Origin: Deltaproteobacteria bacterium
GTDB taxonomy: Bacteria > Myxococcota > JADLHZ01
NCBI GenBank assembly: GCA_020848545.1
Contig: JADLHZ010000153.1
Span: 1-60,876, forward strand
Direction: 5' to 3'
DNA: 60,876 bases
In this document: positions 41,433 to 50,612 of the stretch, one piece after another
Layout: each line of letters opens with the position of its first letter
Numbering within the stretch: position 1 is the first letter of the stretch
The notes under the pieces: model-generated
Database searches by the model: none
Seen by the model: the letters and a program-made list of their open reading frames with translations, nothing else
Told to the model about the DNA's origin: nothing
Translations under genes and position numbers: made by a program

Positions 41433-41917
41433 AGGCATTTCGAGTCATCGCGATCTGCGCCGCGTTGCCGGGCGCCGCTTGCAACGCAGCCAAGGAACGG
41501 ATCTGCAGCGCCCAAGAAACGGTTCAAACCCTGCCGAGCTCGCAACCGGTGACCGAAGTTGCGGAAGAGCTCAAGGACAATCACCTGTCTCATAAACTGC
41601 GCGAACGACGACTCGCGCTCGAAGAGAAGCAGAGAACCATCGAGGCGAAGGAGAAAGAGCTCGAGCAACGCGAGCGTCGCCTTGCAGAAGCCACGAACGA
41701 GACGACGCCAGGCTTGGATCCGATGATCGGAATTCTGAGCACGATGCAACTCAAAGCGGCGGCCCGTATGCTCGACGCCATGCCCGAGTCGGACGCTGCG
41801 CGCGTGCTCCGGGCGATGGAGGTGGAACGTGCCTCCGCGTTGCTCGCTGGCATGGACGTTGCGCGTGCTGCTCGAGTTGGCCGCGCGATTTCGAAGACGC
41901 CTCGGGAGAAGCAATGA
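41429..41917 (+). CDS. MotE-like protein (coiled coil plus MgtE-N-like domain)
   Basis: 162 aa. A signal or anchor segment at the start (VIAICAALPGAAC) has a lipobox-like cysteine. A long charged coiled coil (RRLALEEKQRTIEAKEKELE) follows, then a small helical domain like the intracellular N-domain of MgtE (MQLKAAARMLDAMPESDAAR). This architecture and the place after fliJ match MotE, a periplasmic chaperone reported for MotC or stator proteins in other bacteria. MotC was not found here, so the exact partner is open. Confidence 0.8.
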   Translation: MKAFRVIAICAALPGAACNAAKERICSAQETVQTLPSSQPVTEVAEELKDNHLSHKLRERRLALEEKQRTIEAKEKELEQRERRLAEATNETTPGLDPMIGILSTMQLKAAARMLDAMPESDAARVLRAMEVERASALLAGMDVARAARVGRAISKTPREKQ

Positions 41918-42624
41918 AACAGAACCTCGAGCTGCAGCCGGCTGCGGCCTCTTGCATCGGGATCTCCGAAGCACCGAGGAGACCGTCGAAGCACGACCTC
42001 TTCGAGTCGTTGCTCGACGGTGACTCGCCGCAGCACGATCGCGACGACGACATCCATGACGTGGACATCGTGGTGGCGCTCGACGCGATGCCGCTCGTCG
42101 CGCCGGCCGTGCGCGCGGCCGACGAGGCGTTTGATCGAGTGGGCCTAAGCCGCCTCGCTGACGCGACGGAGGAGGTCCCGCCGCCGAAGCGAACGCAGAA
42201 AACGGCGCGCGACAGCGCTGTTGCGTTACCGCACGCGAACGAGCCGCAGCGACCCGCGGTCCCTTTGACGAAGCCGATCGCGCGCGTTCCTTCCGGCCCC
42301 AATTGGGCGAAGCCGGTCATGGATATGGCGCGCACCGCCGTCTTTCAGTGCGACGCGCAAGCCGCAGTGTCCCTGGAGCACCCGACGCTCGGCGCGTTGC
42401 AAGTGCGGGTGACGAAGACGGACGGTGTCTTCACGGTCGAGATCGCGGTCGCCTCCGAAGCGAGCCGCCAGGCGCTTCAATCGGAGCTGCCGGAGCTGCA
42501 CGCAGCGTTCGCGGAAATTGGCCTGCGCCTGTCGCGGGTCGGCTTCCAGCTGAAAGTTGGAAACACAAAGAAGCAAGGAGAGGACCATGGTAACCGGCGC
42601 CATCCAAACCACCGCGAACGTTAG
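41914..42624 (+). CDS. fliK: Short FliK-like hook-length control protein
   Basis: 236 aa, clearly shorter than usual FliK. Residues 1-145 are acidic and poorly structured, with Pro-rich stretches. The C-terminal part matches the hook-length domain: VSLEHPTLGALQVRVTKTDG and SRQALQSELPELHAAFAEIG. FliK measures hook length and tells FlhB to switch. The position before flgD fits. It overlaps flgD by 38 bases, so the last ~12 residues may be dispensable. Confidence 0.85.
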   Translation: MKQNLELQPAAASCIGISEAPRRPSKHDLFESLLDGDSPQHDRDDDIHDVDIVVALDAMPLVAPAVRAADEAFDRVGLSRLADATEEVPPPKRTQKTARDSAVALPHANEPQRPAVPLTKPIARVPSGPNWAKPVMDMARTAVFQCDAQAAVSLEHPTLGALQVRVTKTDGVFTVEIAVASEASRQALQSELPELHAAFAEIGLRLSRVGFQLKVGNTKKQGEDHGNRRHPNHRER

Positions 42625-43243
42625 TCAGGTCGGCGCCGCTGCGCCGCAGACTCAGATGGGGAAGGAGGATTTTTTGAAACTCCTGGTGGCCCAGCTCTCG
42701 CATCAAGATCCGCTGAAGCCACAAGAGGGCGCCGAGTTCGTGGCGCAACTCGCGCAGTTCTCGAATCTCGAGCAGATGATCAGCGCAAACGCGCAGCTCG
42801 CGAGTATCTCTTCTACGTCGGCGAGCCAGCGCGACGCCCAGGCTTACAACCTGATCGGCAAGCACGTCACCGCCAGCACGCGCACTGTCGAGATGGACGG
42901 GCTCAGCGGCGCCACGCTGCAGTTCAATGTCGGCGGCGCAGCGGAGAGCGCACGTATCACCATCACAGACGATAACGGTAACGTGGTGCGCGTCATGGAA
43001 ACTGGGGCGCTCCCCGCCGGCGCCGTCACGGTACCGTGGGACGGCATGAACAAAGACGGCGACCATGCGCAAGCCGGCACCTATCGCGTCGCGGTTTCGG
43101 CCAAGGCCAAGAACGGCGCGCCCGTGCCCGTCACGAGCGAAGCGGGCGGCGTGGTCAAGGCCGTCGTCTTCGTGAACGGAAAGACCATGCTCGATCTCGG
43201 GGCAACCGAGCTCCCACTCGAGACCATCACCAGCGTGCAGTGA
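42587..43243 (+). CDS. flgD: Hook-capping protein FlgD
   Basis: 218 aa. The N-terminal signature is GKEDFLKLLVAQLSHQDPLK followed by PQEGAEFVAQLAQFSNLEQM; the C-terminal part has an FlgD Ig-like domain (ITITDDNGNVVRVMETGALP; VPWDGMNKDG). Start ATG 42587 with AAGGAG upstream lies within the end of fliK. FlgD scaffolds hook growth by FlgE. Confidence 0.96.
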   Translation: MVTGAIQTTANVSQVGAAAPQTQMGKEDFLKLLVAQLSHQDPLKPQEGAEFVAQLAQFSNLEQMISANAQLASISSTSASQRDAQAYNLIGKHVTASTRTVEMDGLSGATLQFNVGGAAESARITITDDNGNVVRVMETGALPAGAVTVPWDGMNKDGDHAQAGTYRVAVSAKAKNGAPVPVTSEAGGVVKAVVFVNGKTMLDLGATELPLETITSVQ

Positions 43244-43271
43244 ACCTTCGAAGAAACCAAGGAGCAGCAAC

Positions 43272-44567
43272 ATGTCGATTTCCAGCTCAATGAACATCGG
43301 TGCCAGCGGCCTCTCGGCCCACGGCGACGCTATCGAGATCACCGGCGACAACATCGCGAATGCCAATACCATCGGCTTCAAAGGCAGTCGCGCAACCTTC
43401 GAGGACGTCATGGGCCAGACAGTGCTCGGCTCGGGTGGCCAGCCTGCGCGCACCGGCATGGGCGTGCGCCTCGGGCCGGTGGAAAAGAATTTCGATCAAG
43501 GCTCGCTGCAAAACACCGGCGCCGTCACCGACCTTGCGCTCGATGGCAGCGGCTTCTTCGTGTACGCCGGCACACAGGGCGGAGTGACCGGTGACTTTTA
43601 CAGCCGCGCCGGTCAGCTGCACATCGCGCAAGACGGTACCTTGCAGAACCCGCAGGGTATGCGCCTGCAAGGTCATCCCGTGGACGCTCAGGGCCAACTG
43701 CAGGCGAGCGTGGGCGACCTGCGCGTTGCGAACACGACGCTACCGCCGCTCGCGACCGCGAATGCGACGATCAACGCAAACCTCGACTCCGGCGCCACGG
43801 TCCCGGCCGCTTTCTCCACGGCCGACCCTTACGGCACGTCGAGCTTCTCGACGAGCGTGACTGCCTACGACTCGCTCGGGAACGCGCGCAAGATTGACGT
43901 GTTCTTCCGCAATGCCGGCGGCGGCACCTACGAATGGTACGCGCTCACCGACGGCAGCAACGTCACTGGCGGCACCGCCGGCACGCCGTTTCAGGGCGCA
44001 AATGGCACGCTCACCTTCAATACTTCCGGCGCCCTCGACACCGTCACCGGCAACGCGTCGACGTGGAACTTCCTTGGGGCGACGGCGGGTCAAGCGCTGA
44101 ACTTCGACTTCGGCGACGCCATCGCAGCCGGTGGCACTGGTCTCGCTGGCAGCACGCAATTCGCGGGCGCGTCTACCGTTCAGAAGCTCGAACAAGACGG
44201 ATATTCGGCGGGCACGATTCGCGGCATCAGCATCGGTGACGACGGGGTCATCACGGGCAGCTTCAGTAATGGTCAGAAGCGGACGATCGGCCAGGTCGTC
44301 GTGGCCACCTTTCCGAGCGACGCCGGTCTCGACCGCCTCGGGAGCTCGATGTTCGGTCAGACCGCCGCTTCGGGCGCAGCGATGCTCGGCGATCCGAGTA
44401 CCGGCGCACGCGGGCGCGTCGTCTCCGGGAGCCTCGAGCAGTCGAACGTCGATCTCGGCAAGGAGTTCGTCGACCTGATCGCGCTGCAGCGTGGCTTCCA
44501 AGCCAACTCCAAGATCGTCACCACCGCCGACGAGATGCTGCAAGAGACCATGCAGCTGAAGCGCTGA
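43272..44567 (+). CDS. flgE: Hook protein FlgE
   Basis: 431 aa. The N-terminus carries GASGLSAHGDAIEITGDNIA and NANTIGFKGSRATFEDVMGQ; the C-terminal helix is DLGKEFVDLIALQRGFQANS. The middle is a Gly/Thr/Ser-rich beta region of hook D1/D2 type. The ribosome site AAGGAGCAG is good. It lies 28 bases after flgD. Confidence 0.97.
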   Translation: MSISSSMNIGASGLSAHGDAIEITGDNIANANTIGFKGSRATFEDVMGQTVLGSGGQPARTGMGVRLGPVEKNFDQGSLQNTGAVTDLALDGSGFFVYAGTQGGVTGDFYSRAGQLHIAQDGTLQNPQGMRLQGHPVDAQGQLQASVGDLRVANTTLPPLATANATINANLDSGATVPAAFSTADPYGTSSFSTSVTAYDSLGNARKIDVFFRNAGGGTYEWYALTDGSNVTGGTAGTPFQGANGTLTFNTSGALDTVTGNASTWNFLGATAGQALNFDFGDAIAAGGTGLAGSTQFAGASTVQKLEQDGYSAGTIRGISIGDDGVITGSFSNGQKRTIGQVVVATFPSDAGLDRLGSSMFGQTAASGAAMLGDPSTGARGRVVSGSLEQSNVDLGKEFVDLIALQRGFQANSKIVTTADEMLQETMQLKR

Positions 44568-44578
44568 GGAGCTGAGTG

Positions 44579-44785
44579 ATGATCGCGCTTACCCGTATCA
44601 ACGGCACACCGTTCCACGTGAACTCGGACCTCATCGTGACGATCGAGCGAACACCCGACACGATGCTGTCGATGCAAAACGGCGAAAAGATCGCCGTGCA
44701 GGAACCGGTCGACGAGATCGTCAAGCGCATCGTCGCGTTTCGTCGTCGCATTCAGTTCGCCGACGTTTCGGCGCGGAAGGAGTGA
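44579..44785 (+). CDS. flbD: FlbD family small protein
   Basis: 68 aa. MIALTRINGTPFHVNSDLIV followed by TIERTPDTMLSMQNGEKIAV is the family pattern of the small FlbD (YlzI/SwrD) proteins found before motA in many Gram-positives and deltaproteobacteria. In some species it supports swarming torque. It is unrelated to the Caulobacter regulator FlbD. I use ATG 44579 with GAGGAG before it; a GTG one codon earlier is possible. Confidence 0.9.
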   Translation: MIALTRINGTPFHVNSDLIVTIERTPDTMLSMQNGEKIAVQEPVDEIVKRIVAFRRRIQFADVSARKE

Positions 44786-44788
44786 GCC

Positions 44789-45577
44789 ATGGATTTTGCC
44801 AGCATCGCAGGCCTGCTGCTCGCCATCGGAGCCATCTTGGGCGGGCAGGCGCTCGAGGGCGGTCATATCGGCTCGATTGCGCAACCGACCGCGGCGCTCA
44901 TCGTCGTAGGCGGCACGATCGGCGCGGTGGCGGTGTCGTTTCCAGGTCACGCGTTGAAGGCCGCGATTGCCGCAACGAAAACGGTGTTCAAACCGCACCA
45001 TGTAGACTACGGTGCCGTTGCGCAGCAGCTGATCGGCTTCGCGACACAGGCCCGACAGAACGGCATCATCGCCATCGAAAAGAGCGTTGCCGAGCTCAGC
45101 GATCCCTTTCTGAAGAAAGCGCTCAACCTCGCCGTCGACGGCACCGACGGCAAGGCGATTCGCAGCACGATGGAGCTCGATCTCGCGCGCGAAGAGGAAG
45201 AGGCCGAGGCCCCAGCCAAGGTCTACGAAGCCGCCGGTGGCTTCGCACCTACTGTTGGTATTTTGGGCGCGGTGCTCGGCCTCATCCACGTGATGGAGAA
45301 CCTGAGCGACCCGAGCAAGCTCGGGTCGGGCATTGCCGTCGCTTTTGTTGCCACGGTGTACGGCGTCGGGCTTGCGAACCTCTTCGTGCTGCCGATGGCG
45401 AGCAAGCTAAAGATGCGTGCTGCCGAGCACGCTCGCCTGCGCGAGCTCATGATTGAAGGGGTTGTGGCGATTGTCGATGGAGAAAATCCGCGCCTCATCA
45501 AAGAGAAGCTCGCGGCGTTGAGCGGTCAAGCGATGGACGGCGAAGGCGGCGACAAGGCCGTGAAGAAGGCGGCGTAG
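44789..45577 (+). CDS. motA: Flagellar stator protein MotA
   Basis: 262 aa. It has four transmembrane helices, the first two at the start (IAGLLLAIGAILGGQALEGG) and the second pair with GGFAPTVGILGAVLGLIHVM and VAFVATVYGVGLANLFVLPM, which carry the two functional prolines. The cytosolic loop (about 60-145) interacts with FliG. It lies 3 bases after flbD. Confidence 0.97.
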   Translation: MDFASIAGLLLAIGAILGGQALEGGHIGSIAQPTAALIVVGGTIGAVAVSFPGHALKAAIAATKTVFKPHHVDYGAVAQQLIGFATQARQNGIIAIEKSVAELSDPFLKKALNLAVDGTDGKAIRSTMELDLAREEEEAEAPAKVYEAAGGFAPTVGILGAVLGLIHVMENLSDPSKLGSGIAVAFVATVYGVGLANLFVLPMASKLKMRAAEHARLRELMIEGVVAIVDGENPRLIKEKLAALSGQAMDGEGGDKAVKKAA

Positions 45578-45579
45578 TC

Positions 45580-46389
45580 ATGGCACGCAAAAAGAAACCG
45601 CCCGAGCACGTCAACCACGAGCGTTGGCTCGTCTCCTATGCAGACTTCATTACGCTGCTCTTTGCTTTTTTTACGACGCTCTACGCAATCTCGACAGTAG
45701 ACGCGAAGAAAGCCGGAAAGCTCGTGATGTCGCTCCGCGCGGTGTTCGATCTCGACCCCTTCGTCAGTGACAAGCCGATGCTCGGCGCCGATTCCACGGA
45801 ACCGCCGCCGCTCTCTGGCACGGTGGCGCCGCGCCTTCGGCCGATCCGCGTCAGCGGCATTCCGTCGCCGAATCGACAGGTCAAGCGCATGAGTCGGCTC
45901 ATCCACCGCCTCACGACCGCGCTCGAGATCTACTCGAAGAGCGACCTCGTGCGTGTCACGAAGGAGCCGCGCGGCGTCGTCGTCACCTTGGACGCGGGCG
46001 GTTTTTTTTCCAGCGGGTCGGAGCGCTTGCTCCCCCGACCGCGTGCAGCGCTCGACCTCATTGCCGATACTCTCAAGGGCGTGCAGCTGCCGGTGCGAGT
46101 CGATGGCCACACAGACAGCGAGCCCGTGCGAGGCGGTCGTTTCCGATCGAACTGGGAGCTCTCGACCTCGCGGGCCGTCACGATCGTCTCCTACTTGTCG
46201 CAGAAGTACCGATATCCCCCGGACCTTCTCAGCGCCGCCGGCTACGGAGACACGCGCCCGGTGGTGCCGAATGACACAGCGACGAACCGCGCGAAGAATC
46301 GTCGCATCGAGATCGTCATCCTGCGCGAACCGGCGGCGGTTTTCCCAGCCAAGTGGGTCTTTGATACCCAGGGCGAGGCCGACGACTGA
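45580..46389 (+). CDS. motB: Flagellar stator protein MotB
   Basis: 269 aa. One N-terminal transmembrane helix carries the ion-binding Asp in RWLVSYADFITLLFAFFTTL. The plug region is followed by an OmpA-like peptidoglycan-binding domain (VDGHTDSEPV; FRSNWELSTSRAVTIVSYLS; NRAKNRRIEIVIL). The YADF pattern is of the proton-driven type, by family analogy. It lies 2 bases after motA. Confidence 0.96.
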   Translation: MARKKKPPEHVNHERWLVSYADFITLLFAFFTTLYAISTVDAKKAGKLVMSLRAVFDLDPFVSDKPMLGADSTEPPPLSGTVAPRLRPIRVSGIPSPNRQVKRMSRLIHRLTTALEIYSKSDLVRVTKEPRGVVVTLDAGGFFSSGSERLLPRPRAALDLIADTLKGVQLPVRVDGHTDSEPVRGGRFRSNWELSTSRAVTIVSYLSQKYRYPPDLLSAAGYGDTRPVVPNDTATNRAKNRRIEIVILREPAAVFPAKWVFDTQGEADD

Positions 46390-46421
46390 ACAGCCCGCTT
46401 GCCGCCTTCGACGTCTCTTTC

Positions 46422-47807
46422 ATGCAACCGTTCAGCGTGCTCATCGTCGACGATGAAGAACTGTTCTTGAAAGCGGTGTCGCGGGACTTGCTTCCGCTCG
46501 GCGTGGGCGTGCACTCCACGACGAGTGCGGCGGATGCGCTTACGCTGCTCGAGCAATACCGTCCGGCGGTCGTGCTCAGCGATATTCGCATGCCTGGGAT
46601 GAGCGGCATCGACCTCCTCGGCGAAATCAAGCGTGTCGATCCGACGACCGCCGTCGTGATGATAAGCGGCACCGCTCACGCAACGGAAGCGGTCACGGCG
46701 CTCAAGCTCGGTGCCTTCGACTACGTGGAGAAGCCGTACACCGATGCCGCCGAGCTGCGAGAGGTGCTCGCGAAGGCGGCTGCCGCTGCGCTGGTCGAGC
46801 GCGGAACGAGCGCCTCGTCGCCGCGCCTGCTCGGAGAGAGCGCTGCAATGCGACGCGTCCGCACTGCCATTGACACCGTTGCCCGTACCGACGCGACGGT
46901 GCTCATCGTCGGCGAGAGCGGTACGGGCAAAGAGCTCGCAGCGCGCGCGATCCACGATCGGAGCAGGCGCGCCACGAAGCCGTTCGTCGCGGTCAACTGC
47001 GCCGCGATCAGCGAGAGCCTCCTCGAGAGCGAGCTGTTTGGCCACGAGCGCGGCGCGTTCACCGGAGCCGCGACGAGCCGACGAGGCCTGTTCGAGGCCG
47101 CACAAGGCGGCACGATCTTCCTCGATGAGATCGGCCACGTTTCGCCGGGCGTGCAAACGAGCCTTCTGCGTGTCCTGCAGGAACGCGAGATCCGACGCGT
47201 CGGGGCGTCTGAAAGCACGAAGGTCGACGTGCGGGTTGTCGCGGCAACAAACGCCAACCTGTCGCGGCTGATTACAGAGGGACGGTTCAGGCTCGATCTC
47301 TACTATCGATTGAACGTCATCGAGCTGCAGCTGCCACCGCTCAGGCGCCGCGAGGGCGACGTGCTGCTGATTGCCGAGCACCTTCTGCATCGTTTCGCCA
47401 AGGAGCTCGGCAAGCAGGCGGTGTCTTTTTCTGCGGAGGCCATGCACGTGCTCGAGGCGCACCGTTGGCCTGGTAACGTCCGCGAGCTCGAAAACATCGT
47501 CTATCGCGCGGTGCTCGGCTCGAGCGGCCGCACCGTCGAGCGCATCGACCTCGAAAGAGAACAGACCCCGCTGCAGGCGCTCACCGACGTTCCGCCTCTG
47601 AGCACGGGGAACTATTCGGCGCAACGCCGCGACCTCGTACAGCACTTCGAACAACGCTATCTCGAGTTGCTGCTCGCGCGCACCGGCGGGAACTTGTCTC
47701 AGGCCGCGCGGTTGTCCGGAATCGACCGGTCGAACCTGCGCCGCATGTTGCGCGAGCACGGCCTGCGGCCAATGGCCGTGCATAGCGAATCGGAGCGAGC
47801 ATCATGA
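46422..47807 (+). CDS. Second NtrC-family sigma-54 activator
   Basis: 461 aa. The receiver has its phospho-site in VVLSDIRMPGMSGI and FDYVEKPY. AAA+ domain: Walker A GESGTGKELAARAI, sigma-54 loop ERGAFTGAATSRRG, Walker B TIFLDEIGHVSPGV. The Fis-type helix-turn-helix is GGNLSQAARLSGIDRSNLRR. It lies 32 bases after motB with no good ribosome site, at the tail of the flagellar unit. Its targets could be flagellar or the partner-switching genes downstream; the sequence does not decide. The stop overlaps the next receiver gene by four bases. Confidence 0.92.
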   Translation: MQPFSVLIVDDEELFLKAVSRDLLPLGVGVHSTTSAADALTLLEQYRPAVVLSDIRMPGMSGIDLLGEIKRVDPTTAVVMISGTAHATEAVTALKLGAFDYVEKPYTDAAELREVLAKAAAAALVERGTSASSPRLLGESAAMRRVRTAIDTVARTDATVLIVGESGTGKELAARAIHDRSRRATKPFVAVNCAAISESLLESELFGHERGAFTGAATSRRGLFEAAQGGTIFLDEIGHVSPGVQTSLLRVLQEREIRRVGASESTKVDVRVVAATNANLSRLITEGRFRLDLYYRLNVIELQLPPLRRREGDVLLIAEHLLHRFAKELGKQAVSFSAEAMHVLEAHRWPGNVRELENIVYRAVLGSSGRTVERIDLEREQTPLQALTDVPPLSTGNYSAQRRDLVQHFEQRYLELLLARTGGNLSQAARLSGIDRSNLRRMLREHGLRPMAVHSESERAS

Positions 47808-48376
47808 ACCCCACAGCCAAGGAGCCCACAGTCCTCTTCGTCGACGACGAGCCCCTGATCTTGAAGCTGATTCGCCGCGAGCTCTTCGGAGCGCCGTTTC
47901 GGATCCTCTGTGCAGACTCGCCGACCGAGGCGCTGCGTTGCATCGCCGAGCAGCGTGTTGACGTGGTCATCTCCGACATGCGGATGCAGGAGATGAGCGG
48001 CCTCGAGCTCCTCGATGCCGTGCGGTCCTTGGATCCGCACGTGGTGCGAGTGATTCTGACCGGTCAAGCAGACCTCGACTCGGCCGTACAAGCAATCAAT
48101 GGCGCCGCGGTCTATCGCTTTCTGCAGAAGCCGTGGGTGCCCGGTACCATGGAGCAGGAAGTGCTCAGCTGCCTCGAGCACGGGTCGAGGCTCAGGCGAC
48201 AATCGCCCGCGCATGCGTCGACCGTCGACATGCTCGAACGCCGGCACCCCGGTATCACGAAGGTACGGACTGGACCGGGGGCAGCTATCGAAGTCGAACC
48301 GGGGATGCTCAACGTCGACCTCGGTGCGTTCCTGCGACAGATGGAAGCGGCGAAGGACGAGCTGCAGGTGAAGTAG
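47804..48376 (+). CDS. Response regulator receiver protein
   Basis: 190 aa. An intact receiver (FVDDEPLILK; DVVISDMRMQEMSGLELLDA; ILTGQADLDSAVQAIN; YRFLQKPW) of the RpfG-type subclass, followed by ~60 residues without a known output domain; the end is a short acidic helix. Probably acts by protein contact. It is coupled to the sigma-54 activator by an ATGA overlap, so the pair may work in one pathway. Confidence 0.88.
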   Translation: MNPTAKEPTVLFVDDEPLILKLIRRELFGAPFRILCADSPTEALRCIAEQRVDVVISDMRMQEMSGLELLDAVRSLDPHVVRVILTGQADLDSAVQAINGAAVYRFLQKPWVPGTMEQEVLSCLEHGSRLRRQSPAHASTVDMLERRHPGITKVRTGPGAAIEVEPGMLNVDLGAFLRQMEAAKDELQVK

Positions 48377-48386
48377 TACGCGCAGG

Positions 48387-48800
48387 GTGACTTACGTTCA
48401 AGACCACACAATCGACAGTCATCTTATGAGCTTCGAGCGAATCGCCGATGGACATATTGAAGTGAGTTACACGAGCGCCGAGGATATGGCGCCAGAGCAG
48501 CAGCGGGCGTTGATCGACGCTATAGAACGCGAACTGTCTGCGAGGCGGCTCACGGTCTTGTTTCGTGTCGGATCGATCTCGGTGCCACCCGCGGTGCCGA
48601 CTTTCTGGCTGAATGTCACGAAAAAGCACGCGCCGAAGCTGCGCGCCATGGCTGTCGTATCCGACTCGGTCGCAGTGCGTGCCGCCGCAACCAGCTTCGG
48701 CATAGCCAATATTCTGCGCGGCGTATCCGTCGCAGTGAGACCGTTCAAGAACAGTGAGGTCGAGATCGCGCGACAGTGGTGTCAATCAAGCAACGCGTGA
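48387..48800 (+). CDS. SpoIIAA/STAS-like protein
   Basis: 137 aa from GTG 48387, or ~124 aa from ATG 48426; neither has a good ribosome site. The fold looks like the SpoIIAA-like (STAS/SEC14) family, with strand-helix repeats ending LRAMAVVSDSVAVRAAATSF and a closing AVRPFKNSEVEIARQW. No clear serine-phosphorylation motif is seen. Ten bases after the receiver gene and before a PP2C phosphatase gene, it fits as an anti-anti-sigma-like partner, though this is inference. Confidence 0.65.
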   Translation: MTYVQDHTIDSHLMSFERIADGHIEVSYTSAEDMAPEQQRALIDAIERELSARRLTVLFRVGSISVPPAVPTFWLNVTKKHAPKLRAMAVVSDSVAVRAAATSFGIANILRGVSVAVRPFKNSEVEIARQWCQSSNA

Positions 48801-48882
48801 GGCCGCCTCCATCCCGGCATTGCTGGCATCGATCTCGGCACACTCCACCATCAGCAATTCGCGAGCTGAGAAACAAAGAGGA

Positions 48883-48908
48883 AAGTTTTCGAGCGCGTTG
48901 TAAAACTT
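48883..48908. repeat. Inverted repeat just before the PP2C gene
   Basis: AAGTTTT and AAAACTT form a 7-bp inverted repeat with a 12-base spacer that ends four bases before the GTG start. This AT-rich patch could be an operator or part of a promoter. The surrounding 112-base gap has no clear sigma-54 or sigma-28 pair. Confidence 0.45.
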
Positions 48909-48912
48909 AGCC

Positions 48913-50079
48913 GTGAAGCGTTCGAGCCTGATTCTCCGTCTCGTCTTGCTCTCCTGCTTACCCATGCTCGTTGGTTATGGTTTGACGAGCAGCGTCGGTA
49001 TCGCGGTTGGTCTCAAGACTCAGAGCTTGCTCGGCCCCTTGCTCAATCGAGAGCCCGACGTTGCGGCACAACTGGAAGCGCATTACGATAGCATGCGTCG
49101 CGTGATGATCGGTCTCACACTCTTGACGCTCGTCGGTGCGACGGCAATGGCGGCTCTCTATTCGCGCGAGATCGGTCGCTCGATTCGGTCGATGTCGAGC
49201 GCGGCGAAGGCGATTGCAGATGGCCGATTGGACCTTGCTCCGCCACAGCCCACGCGGGTGAACGAGCTCCACACGCTAGGCGAAGCGCTTTTTGCGATGC
49301 AACAATCGCTCGTACGCGCGATCGACACCGAGCGACAAAAGGCGGCGCTCGAGAAAGAGGCCGCGGTTGGCGCAGCGGTGCAGGCGTTGTTCTTGCCGAG
49401 GAAAACGGCGCTTACCAGAGCAGGTTATGCTCTCGCTGGCTATCATCGCGCCGCCGCTATTTGCAGTGGCGACTGGTGGCATCACTGCTCGGACGATCCC
49501 GCGTACGTGCGGATCTTGCTTGCCGACGTGACGGGGCACGGCGTTGGCTCTGCCCTGGTCACGGCGACCGCGAGCGGCATGCTCGCTCAGCTCGAACGGC
49601 ACGCGCCTTCTGACCCTCGTGAGCTGCTGGAGTCGCTTCACCAGGGCATCCGCAAGCTCTGCGCCGGCGAATACAATATGTGCGTATCCCTATTGCAGCT
49701 CGATTGCGTGACCCGTGTCACGACTTGGGTCAACGCCGGCGCACCGCCGCTCTTCATTTCTAAGCCCTCGGGGGAAATCGAGGCCCATGTCGGCTACAGC
49801 ACACCGCTCGGAGGGGACGACTTGCAGTTGTCGTCCATGCGGTTTTCGCCTGACAAAGCCGCCCGCATCCTTGCTTTCACTGATGGCTTGGCGGAGCTAC
49901 AGTTGCCGACCGGAATGCCGCTCGGGCACGGTCAGCTGAAACGTTGGTTCGAAGATTCGATGAGGCTCGACGTTGTTTCGGCACGGGACGACATGGTCAA
50001 GCGAATTGATGCATGCACCGCCGGCCAGCCATTGAAAGATGACCTCACATTTGTGGTCATCACGAGCGAACGCGCATGA
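48913..50079 (+). CDS. Membrane HAMP-PP2C phosphatase (RsbU/SpoIIE type)
   Basis: 388 aa. Two transmembrane helices (about 6-34 and 63-83) enclose a short ~28-residue outer loop. A HAMP domain (84-135) follows, then a SpoIIE-type PP2C domain with CSGDWW (184-189), DVTGHGVGSALV (205-216), NAGAPP, TDGLAE and DDLTFVVI; the metal-binding acids are kept. It probably dephosphorylates a STAS-type protein, perhaps one of the two neighbours. Start is GTG 48913, lacking a near ribosome site. The stop overlaps the next gene (ATGA). Confidence 0.88.
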   Translation: MKRSSLILRLVLLSCLPMLVGYGLTSSVGIAVGLKTQSLLGPLLNREPDVAAQLEAHYDSMRRVMIGLTLLTLVGATAMAALYSREIGRSIRSMSSAAKAIADGRLDLAPPQPTRVNELHTLGEALFAMQQSLVRAIDTERQKAALEKEAAVGAAVQALFLPRKTALTRAGYALAGYHRAAAICSGDWWHHCSDDPAYVRILLADVTGHGVGSALVTATASGMLAQLERHAPSDPRELLESLHQGIRKLCAGEYNMCVSLLQLDCVTRVTTWVNAGAPPLFISKPSGEIEAHVGYSTPLGGDDLQLSSMRFSPDKAARILAFTDGLAELQLPTGMPLGHGQLKRWFEDSMRLDVVSARDDMVKRIDACTAGQPLKDDLTFVVITSERA

Positions 50080-50612
50080 GCGAATCGCGAATGCTTGTTT
50101 CGGAACGCGATGGCGTGGTGCTCGTCGAGCTCAGCGGGGTCGTCGAACAGCCGCTCGATTTCAATGCGCTTGCAAGCCGCGCGGTGCTCATGAACTTGCA
50201 GCACACCCGTCGCATTACCTCGTTCGGTGTCCGCGCCTGGAGAACGGGCATCAACGTGCTGTCTCCGCCCGTGTACTTCATTGGCGCGCGGCCACTTTGG
50301 GTGGCGCACTTCAATACGACCGCCGGCTTCGCTGGCTGCGGCGAGCTCCTTTCGCTGTTCCTCCCTTACGCGTGTCAACAGTGTAAGAACTTCTTCGAAG
50401 TTTTGTGGGATCGACGCGTCGTCGGGCCGTTCGACGGCAGCAGCCGCGTGCCGCAGCCACAGACGTGCCCAAGGTGCCGAGGCTCCGCAGATTTCGATGA
50501 CGTACCGAACGCCTATTTTGCGTGTTGTGCTCGCCAGGCGCTTACCCCTCGCTCGCCGGCGCTCGATGCGCTCATCGACAGCGAGCACCTTCGCGCGAGC
50601 GCCCCCACATGA
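50076..50612 (+). CDS. STAS-like protein with C-terminal zinc ribbon
   Basis: 178 aa. Residues 1-95 show a STAS-like fold (GVVLVELSGVVEQPLDF; RRITSFGVRAW), where Ser49 is in the place of the phosphorylated serine of anti-anti-sigma proteins. Residues 98-150 hold two CxxC pairs (CQQC at 100-103, CPRC at 131-134), a probable zinc ribbon. It is coupled by ATGA to the phosphatase gene. A substrate role for the phosphatase and the downstream RsbW-like ATPase is inferred from this gene set. Confidence 0.72.
   Translation: MSESRMLVSERDGVVLVELSGVVEQPLDFNALASRAVLMNLQHTRRITSFGVRAWRTGINVLSPPVYFIGARPLWVAHFNTTAGFAGCGELLSLFLPYACQQCKNFFEVLWDRRVVGPFDGSSRVPQPQTCPRCRGSADFDDVPNAYFACCARQALTPRSPALDALIDSEHLRASAPT

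Noticed and set aside
48801-48912. Sigma-54 or sigma-28 promoter before the PP2C gene
   Set aside because: TGGCATC near 48826 lacks a correctly spaced GC. GAAAGTTT resembles a sigma-28 -35 element but no matching -10 follows. Only the inverted repeat is reported.
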